Part shown: one piece after another, positions 16,526-20,298 of the stretch
How positions within the stretch are numbered: the first letter of the stretch is position 1
Layout of the letters: each line of letters begins with the position of its first letter
Source of the DNA: Bacillota bacterium
GTDB taxonomy: Bacteria; Bacillota; GCA-003054495; Carboxydocellales; JAJZTU01
DNA: 20,298 bases
Direction: 5' to 3'
Assembly (NCBI GenBank): GCA_021848765.1
Contig: JAJZTU010000024.1
Location: forward strand, 1 to 20,298
Position numbers and translations under genes: made by a program
Notes under the pieces: generated by a model
Databases searched by the model: none
What the model saw: only the letters and a program-made list of their open reading frames with translations
What the model was told of the DNA's origin: nothing

Positions 16526-16548
16526 ACTGCCAGTAATAATGAATGCTA

Positions 16549-16620
16549 ATTACCCGCGCATAAAAATCTTGGATTACCCGTGCACAACAATCTTGAATTA
16601 GCGGTGCTAAAAACCTTAAT
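16549..16620. repeat. three tandem 24-bp imperfect repeats
   Basis: Units at 16549-16572, 16573-16596 and 16597-16620 each begin ATTA and carry CCCGYGCAYAAMAATCTTGR-like sequence. The first two agree at 20 of 24 positions; the third is more degenerate. There are no spacers, so it is not CRISPR. The array ends where the next GC hairpin begins and lies between the 54-aa gene and the following gene. Confidence 0.7.
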
Positions 16621-16648
16621 ACTGGGGGCTTTAAGCCCCCGGTATAAT
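16620..16648 (+). promoter_or_regulatory. GC-rich hairpin abutting a consensus -10 box
   Basis: A 10-bp stem (16620-16629 with 16635-16644, one G-U pair, loop TTTAA) with five consecutive G-C pairs, overlapping TATAAT at 16643-16648. The bases at the -35 position (16620-16625) do not match TTGACA. As RNA the hairpin could be a weak attenuator (following bases TAATTATTGTTT), letting the 54-aa gene be expressed more than the genes after it. As DNA it could be an operator next to a promoter for the gene at 16686. Confidence 0.45.
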
Positions 16649-16685
16649 TATTGTTTAAGAATTAAAACATTTTGGGGTGATGATA

Positions 16686-17078
16686 TTGAAAAATCTTTTA
16701 TCGTTTATCATGGTAGCGCCTTTTTTTGTATTTTTCGTGTTTCAGCCGTTTTACTCAGAGTTATACTCCCTTCGGCAACAAACAGTCGAGATTGTATTGG
16801 ATACAGCAATTGAAAAGGCTGCCGTGAAGGGAAGATTTGAAAATACTGAGATTCAAGAGATGAAAGATACCATGGTGAATGTCTTTCATTATACCCCAAA
16901 TGAAGTGGTAATAAACGCTACCCAGGCTCCAACAAGCAGGGGTAATTATATCGAAGGTTCTCTTAGTGTCCCTTCGGGCCAACTATGGGTTATGCCTAAC
17001 CTCTTTTCGGACAATAGTAATGATCCTCAATTTATTAGCGCATATGCTAAACAAATGAGTGAGTATTTACCAAGGTAG
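16686..17078 (+). CDS. N-terminally anchored pilin-like protein
   Basis: 130 residues from TTG 16686, chosen because GGGGTGAT (16674-16681) lies about 4 bases upstream; GTG 16677 or ATG 16680 would sit within that site. One N-terminal hydrophobic helix rich in Phe (about 3-20), then a helix with Q-Q-T-V-E-I-V-L-D-T-A-I-E-K-A-A-V-K-G, the pattern seen after the membrane helix in TadE/TadG and other class III pseudopilin-like proteins. The C-terminal part is beta-rich. I see no prepilin peptidase site. Likely a minor subunit of the second machine; no named family is certain. Confidence 0.6.
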   Translation: MKNLLSFIMVAPFFVFFVFQPFYSELYSLRQQTVEIVLDTAIEKAAVKGRFENTEIQEMKDTMVNVFHYTPNEVVINATQAPTSRGNYIEGSLSVPSGQLWVMPNLFSDNSNDPQFISAYAKQMSEYLPR

Positions 17079-17087
17079 GTATTTGAT

Positions 17088-17582
17088 ATGAAGTGGGTTT
17101 TAACAACAATAATGATTAGTTTAATATCTGTAACTTTTTGGTTGTGGCAAACTGATGGCTCAGTAGCGCTCATTGCGAATGAAAGGCTTAAAAACGCAGC
17201 CAACAGAGCTACACATGCTGCCAGCTTGCAAGTCAACAGTTACGAAAAAGCCCAGGGAAGAATTGTATTTGACCCGGTAAGGGCCGACAATGCTTTTATA
17301 AAAACCCTTGCCGATAATCTGGCATTAGATTACCAGTTAAATCCCAAACCCAATACCCTGTTCCAAAAGAAATTTACCATTCTCTTTAAAGATTATATTG
17401 ACGATAATGATGGTGTGACATTTCCGTATTACTACGAAAATATTTCCTACGGGATCAGTAAAACTTTGAAAGGGCCCGCAGTGATTTATATAGTCACAGT
17501 CCCAAAGCCCATAGTTAATAATATAAGTGACGATTACGAAATGAGAAAATGGGCGATTTATGAATATCCAATGCCAAATTAA
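17088..17582 (+). CDS. N-terminally anchored pilin-like protein
   Basis: 164 residues from ATG 17088 (AAGGTAGG 8 bases upstream), 9 bases after the previous gene. A hydrophobic helix (about 3-20) ends in L-W-Q-T-D, followed by an amphipathic helix N-E-R-L-K-N-A-A-N-R-A-T-H-A-A-S-L-Q-V, resembling the start of TadG-like proteins. The remainder is mixed and Tyr-rich. Same architecture as the product at 16686, so the pair probably act together as surface or base subunits. No recognised family. Confidence 0.6.
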   Translation: MKWVLTTIMISLISVTFWLWQTDGSVALIANERLKNAANRATHAASLQVNSYEKAQGRIVFDPVRADNAFIKTLADNLALDYQLNPKPNTLFQKKFTILFKDYIDDNDGVTFPYYYENISYGISKTLKGPAVIYIVTVPKPIVNNISDDYEMRKWAIYEYPMPN

Positions 17583-17596
17583 AGGGGGAGATAAAG

Positions 17597-18718
17597 ATGA
17601 AAAAGGGTTTGTTTACCACTTTAATGATTATGGTTATTTTGCTTTTACCTGGCACGGCATGGGCTATTTTTACGCCACCGGGTAACCCGGTACCATCCAA
17701 GGCCGATATTGCCGAAGCTGATAGGGTAATTAACGGACTGAAATGGGACTTGACCCAGGCTTCTAAAGGTACAATTAAGGTAACTATTCCTAAAATGCAG
17801 AAAAACTATTTTATCGTAGTAAATAAAGACAAAGGAAAGTATGTCGGTATCGGGGTTGATTGGGAACAAATTTACACAAATATTGGAACTGATGGTGAAG
17901 GGAAAACCCTGACTTTTTATGCAATTACAAAACCAACCGGATTTTATATTGGCATTGGCAGTATAGTAACAGGGAGGGCTTTGGCGGATGAATTATATGT
18001 CTATACACCTGGACAGGGGGTTAAATACATTCCTCCCAAAGACCGGAAAACAGCTCAAACAGATGAAAATAACAATATCATTGGCTGGAATGATATTAAT
18101 AAAAAACCAATTAACGAAGACGGTACGCCTATTGTTCCCGGAACAAATCCTCAAGTAGTATACCCTTTTAAGGACATTCCCGGTCATTGGGCTGTAAAAG
18201 ATATTATTTCTTTGAAAGAAGCGGGCTTTATCAACGGATATCCGGATAGTAGTTTTAAGCCTGAGAATACAATAACCAAGGCGGAGTTTATTGTGATGCT
18301 GGGACGCATCCTGTCTAAAGAATATCCTGATGCACCAGTTTATACTTATGAAAATCTTTTCATTGATGATGTTAACCATTGGTCCTATAAGGAAGCGCTG
18401 AATACCTTCAAATACATGCAGTCCATTGACATTACGCATATTTTCCAGGATGATTTCAGTCCGGATCAGCCGATCAACAGAGAAGAAGTTGTTGCTGTGC
18501 TTCATTCTATTTTGAAAAATAATAAAAATTATCAATATACCCCTAATGCCACAATTGTTCTAAATGATACTGATAGTTCTAATTTCCCGAATAGTATCGT
18601 TTTTTCGTTGAAGTATAATCTCGTTAAAGGTTATCCGGATAATACTTTTAAACCAAAAGGGAATATCACTAGGGCCGAAATATCTGCTGTTTTAGTGCGG
18701 ATGTTAAGTAAATTATAG
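17597..18718 (+). CDS. secreted protein with three SLH motifs
   Basis: 373 residues; ATG 17597, with AAAGGGGGAG upstream. A signal peptide (1-23, A-W-A before cleavage) precedes a unique domain (about 30-150) of unknown function. Three S-layer-homology motifs follow: ~193-238 (D-I-P-G-H-W-A, I-T-K-A-E-F), ~255-307 (D-D-V-N-H-W-S, I-N-R-E-E-V) and ~320-373 (G-Y-P-D-N-T-F-K-P, I-T-R-A-E-I). From family knowledge, triple SLH units bind pyruvylated secondary cell-wall polymer, anchoring proteins to the wall. As the only wall anchor beside the second pilus-like machine, it may fix the structure, or the next gene's product, to the envelope. Confidence 0.85.
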   Translation: MKKGLFTTLMIMVILLLPGTAWAIFTPPGNPVPSKADIAEADRVINGLKWDLTQASKGTIKVTIPKMQKNYFIVVNKDKGKYVGIGVDWEQIYTNIGTDGEGKTLTFYAITKPTGFYIGIGSIVTGRALADELYVYTPGQGVKYIPPKDRKTAQTDENNNIIGWNDINKKPINEDGTPIVPGTNPQVVYPFKDIPGHWAVKDIISLKEAGFINGYPDSSFKPENTITKAEFIVMLGRILSKEYPDAPVYTYENLFIDDVNHWSYKEALNTFKYMQSIDITHIFQDDFSPDQPINREEVVAVLHSILKNNKNYQYTPNATIVLNDTDSSNFPNSIVFSLKYNLVKGYPDNTFKPKGNITRAEISAVLVRMLSKL

Positions 18719-18759
18719 TAAGTCTCTCCGTCTGTTTTCCTTGCAAAGGGGTGATTCTT

Positions 18760-20298
18760 TTGAAGCGTACCATATCCTGGATAATTCTGACTATTTACCT
18801 GTTTCTGCTATTTCCTTTAATGCCCGCTGAGGCTGGGGTGGAAACCCCCACTTATGGTTTTAAGCTTGGTAAATATGATGCGGCAACTAATAAATATCAC
18901 GTCGGTGCAACGACTACGTTATGGAATAACCGCTGGTATTACACAGATGGCCCGTGGGCTATTTACGTTGATGGAGTGAGAGAAGGATATGTTATTAACT
19001 TTTCGGATGTTCTTCTAAATACAGATAACGGTTATCCTTTGGTGGGTAGTGACAAATGGGATCAATGGATTGCTGTTTTTGGTGGGGAACCTGGTTATGT
19101 TAAGGGTCAATTGAACTCAGCTTATTTGGACTTATCCTGGAAAATCAAGACTCCTTCTGGAGATAGAGTTTTCGCTAATTTATCAGATATCGCCGTCCTT
19201 TCCGGCGGTAAAGGCGGCACATTTGATACAAAAAAAATGTTTTCTAACTTCTATAAATCAGCCGGGCCAACTTCATCATTATCAGCCAACAGGACTGCTA
19301 TTCGAGCCGGGGAGTCTGTGACATTTACAATTAAGGGCACGACTAATACATACTACAACCAATACATGTACGTGAGTTTCGCCGGTGCCGGTACATCATA
19401 CTTCATAGACAAGCGTATTGATGGCAAAACGATAACCACTACCCAAAATGTAACCCTGGACAATCCTGGTACATATACATTCAGTTTGATACTAAAAGAT
19501 GCCGTAATGCGTAAAGCTCCAACTAAAACAATTATTGTTTCAGTAAGCCCGGTTGACCAGGTTCCTGTGGAGCCTGGTCAACCGCCGGCGGATACTCCGC
19601 CGCCTCCGGATAATCCTCCCTCTGATCCTGGACAACCTGAACCTAACCTACCACCAGTGGCCAAATTTAGCTGGTCAAGTTCGGCTTATGTTGGGGAAGA
19701 TGTTGACGTAGACGAATACTCTGTTGATTATGACGGTTCTATCACGAATTGGGATTGGAATTTGTCTACCAATGATGCCAGCCAGAGATTGCGCCAGGGT
19801 GGGGGAGTAGTCAATTTTAATACCCCCGGAGATTATAATCTTAAATTAACGGTTACAGACGATGATGGGGCTACTGATAGCTTGACCCGTGCCATAACCG
19901 TTTATAAGCCAATTCCTACAGCTGTTATTACCATTTCCGGAACTCTGAAAGAAAACAGGAAAGTTATCCTCAGCTCTGCCGGCAGCCGGGCGCCGGCCAG
20001 TTGGCCTATCGACCATTCGAAAGACGAATGGGTTATTGAGCCGGTCAGTGGGGGGACCGTACTTGATATTAAGTTGGGTACCAGGTCCGGGGCAACCCAG
20101 GAGGTTTTGTTCAAAAAGGCAGGGGTTTACAGAGTCAGCCTGAGAGTTACCAATGCCAAGGGTAGTTCTGATTGGGCTATGAAGGATATTACAATTGGTC
20201 CAGACTTAGCCCCATTAGCTGATTTTAGTCTTAATAATATTACCTACCGTAACCCCTCAGATTCAAACATGGCCACCATTACCTTAAAAGACAATTCT
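18760..20298 (+). CDS. large secreted PKD/Ig-like repeat protein, 3' end outside the window
   Basis: TTG 18760 follows AAAGGGGTGA 5 bases earlier; the frame stays open for 513 codons to the window edge. The signal peptide is about residues 1-25 (P-A-E-A before G26). Residues 26-165 form an aromatic-rich domain I do not recognise; ~172-263 is Ig-like (R-A-G-E-S-V-T-F-T, D-N-P-G-T-Y-T-F); a Pro-rich linker spans ~264-298. A PKD domain (~298-380) shows D-Y-D-G-S-I-T-N-W-D-W and L-K-L-T-V-T-D-D-D-G-A. A second PKD/Ig-like module (~381-478) and the start of a third follow. Such repeats make long adhesive or stalk-like surface proteins. Placed after the SLH protein, it may be the tip adhesin or cargo of the second system. 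The full length cannot be seen. Confidence 0.8.
   Translation, partial: MKRTISWIILTIYLFLLFPLMPAEAGVETPTYGFKLGKYDAATNKYHVGATTTLWNNRWYYTDGPWAIYVDGVREGYVINFSDVLLNTDNGYPLVGSDKWDQWIAVFGGEPGYVKGQLNSAYLDLSWKIKTPSGDRVFANLSDIAVLSGGKGGTFDTKKMFSNFYKSAGPTSSLSANRTAIRAGESVTFTIKGTTNTYYNQYMYVSFAGAGTSYFIDKRIDGKTITTTQNVTLDNPGTYTFSLILKDAVMRKAPTKTIIVSVSPVDQVPVEPGQPPADTPPPPDNPPSDPGQPEPNLPPVAKFSWSSSAYVGEDVDVDEYSVDYDGSITNWDWNLSTNDASQRLRQGGGVVNFNTPGDYNLKLTVTDDDGATDSLTRAITVYKPIPTAVITISGTLKENRKVILSSAGSRAPASWPIDHSKDEWVIEPVSGGTVLDIKLGTRSGATQEVLFKKAGVYRVSLRVTNAKGSSDWAMKDITIGPDLAPLADFSLNNITYRNPSDSNMATITLKDNS
19550..19584. repeat. 16-bp hairpin inside the PKD gene
   Basis: Bases 19550-19565 (CGGTTGACCAGGTTCC) pair with 19569-19584, with one G-U pair and a 3-base loop. 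It lies in coding sequence at the start of the Pro-rich linker between the Ig-like and PKD modules and keeps the frame open. No T tract follows. Confidence 0.8.

Noticed and set aside
16549..16620. Possible CRISPR array
   Set aside because: Units of 24 bases follow each other without spacers and differ from each other; no cas genes are present.
17993..18535. 180-aa minus-strand frame opposite the SLH gene
   Set aside because: The + strand has clear SLH motifs; the minus frame is Ile/Phe/Asn-rich without recognisable features.

Overview
The window comes from a Firmicutes-type bacterium, most likely a low-to-moderate-GC clostridial or Peptococcaceae-like anaerobe. The reasons are G-rich Shine-Dalgarno sites close to the starts, frequent TTG and GTG starts, an S-layer-homology (SLH) protein, and a Tad/Flp pilus locus with no secretin or outer-membrane genes. 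The genus is an inference. All supported genes lie on the + strand.

Left part (1-4595): the end of a gene for a protein with a C-terminal HEPN domain; a 1077-residue membrane protein that fuses a DUF2339-type part to a DUF3999-type part; and a 91-residue membrane protein behind a near-consensus sigma-A promoter. A factor-independent terminator (4647-4683) closes this part.

Middle part (4850-10939): a canonical Tad/Flp pilus locus in the order cpaB, cpaE/tadZ, cpaF/tadA, tadB, tadC, flp, tadE, and a TadG/Tad-domain protein. The 56-residue Flp prepilin (9740-9910) has the classic G|xxxxEY processing site. CpaF most likely starts at an ATA codon. No prepilin peptidase gene is seen.

Right part (11005-20298, continuing past the edge): a second, much more divergent locus that repeats the order SAF/CpaB-like, CpaE-like, CpaF-like, TadB-like, TadC-like. 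Its CpaE-like protein has lost both Walker A lysines, while its CpaF-like ATPase keeps its motifs. In place of recognisable Flp/TadE/TadG genes it has three short, N-terminally anchored proteins (54, 130 and 164 residues). These are followed by a secreted protein with three SLH motifs and the start of a large secreted PKD/Ig-like repeat protein. I read this as a Tad-derived envelope machine dedicated to a different surface structure that may be held to the S-layer or cell-wall polymer. It is the best candidate here for an undescribed system.

No convincing terminator separates the two pilus-type loci (gap 10940-11004), so they may be co-transcribed. Non-coding structure is concentrated at 4710-4740 (a perfect AT-rich palindrome upstream of the first locus), 14336-14386 (17-bp repeats), 16549-16648 (24-bp repeats, a GC hairpin and a consensus -10 box), and a 16-bp hairpin inside the PKD gene (19550-19584).
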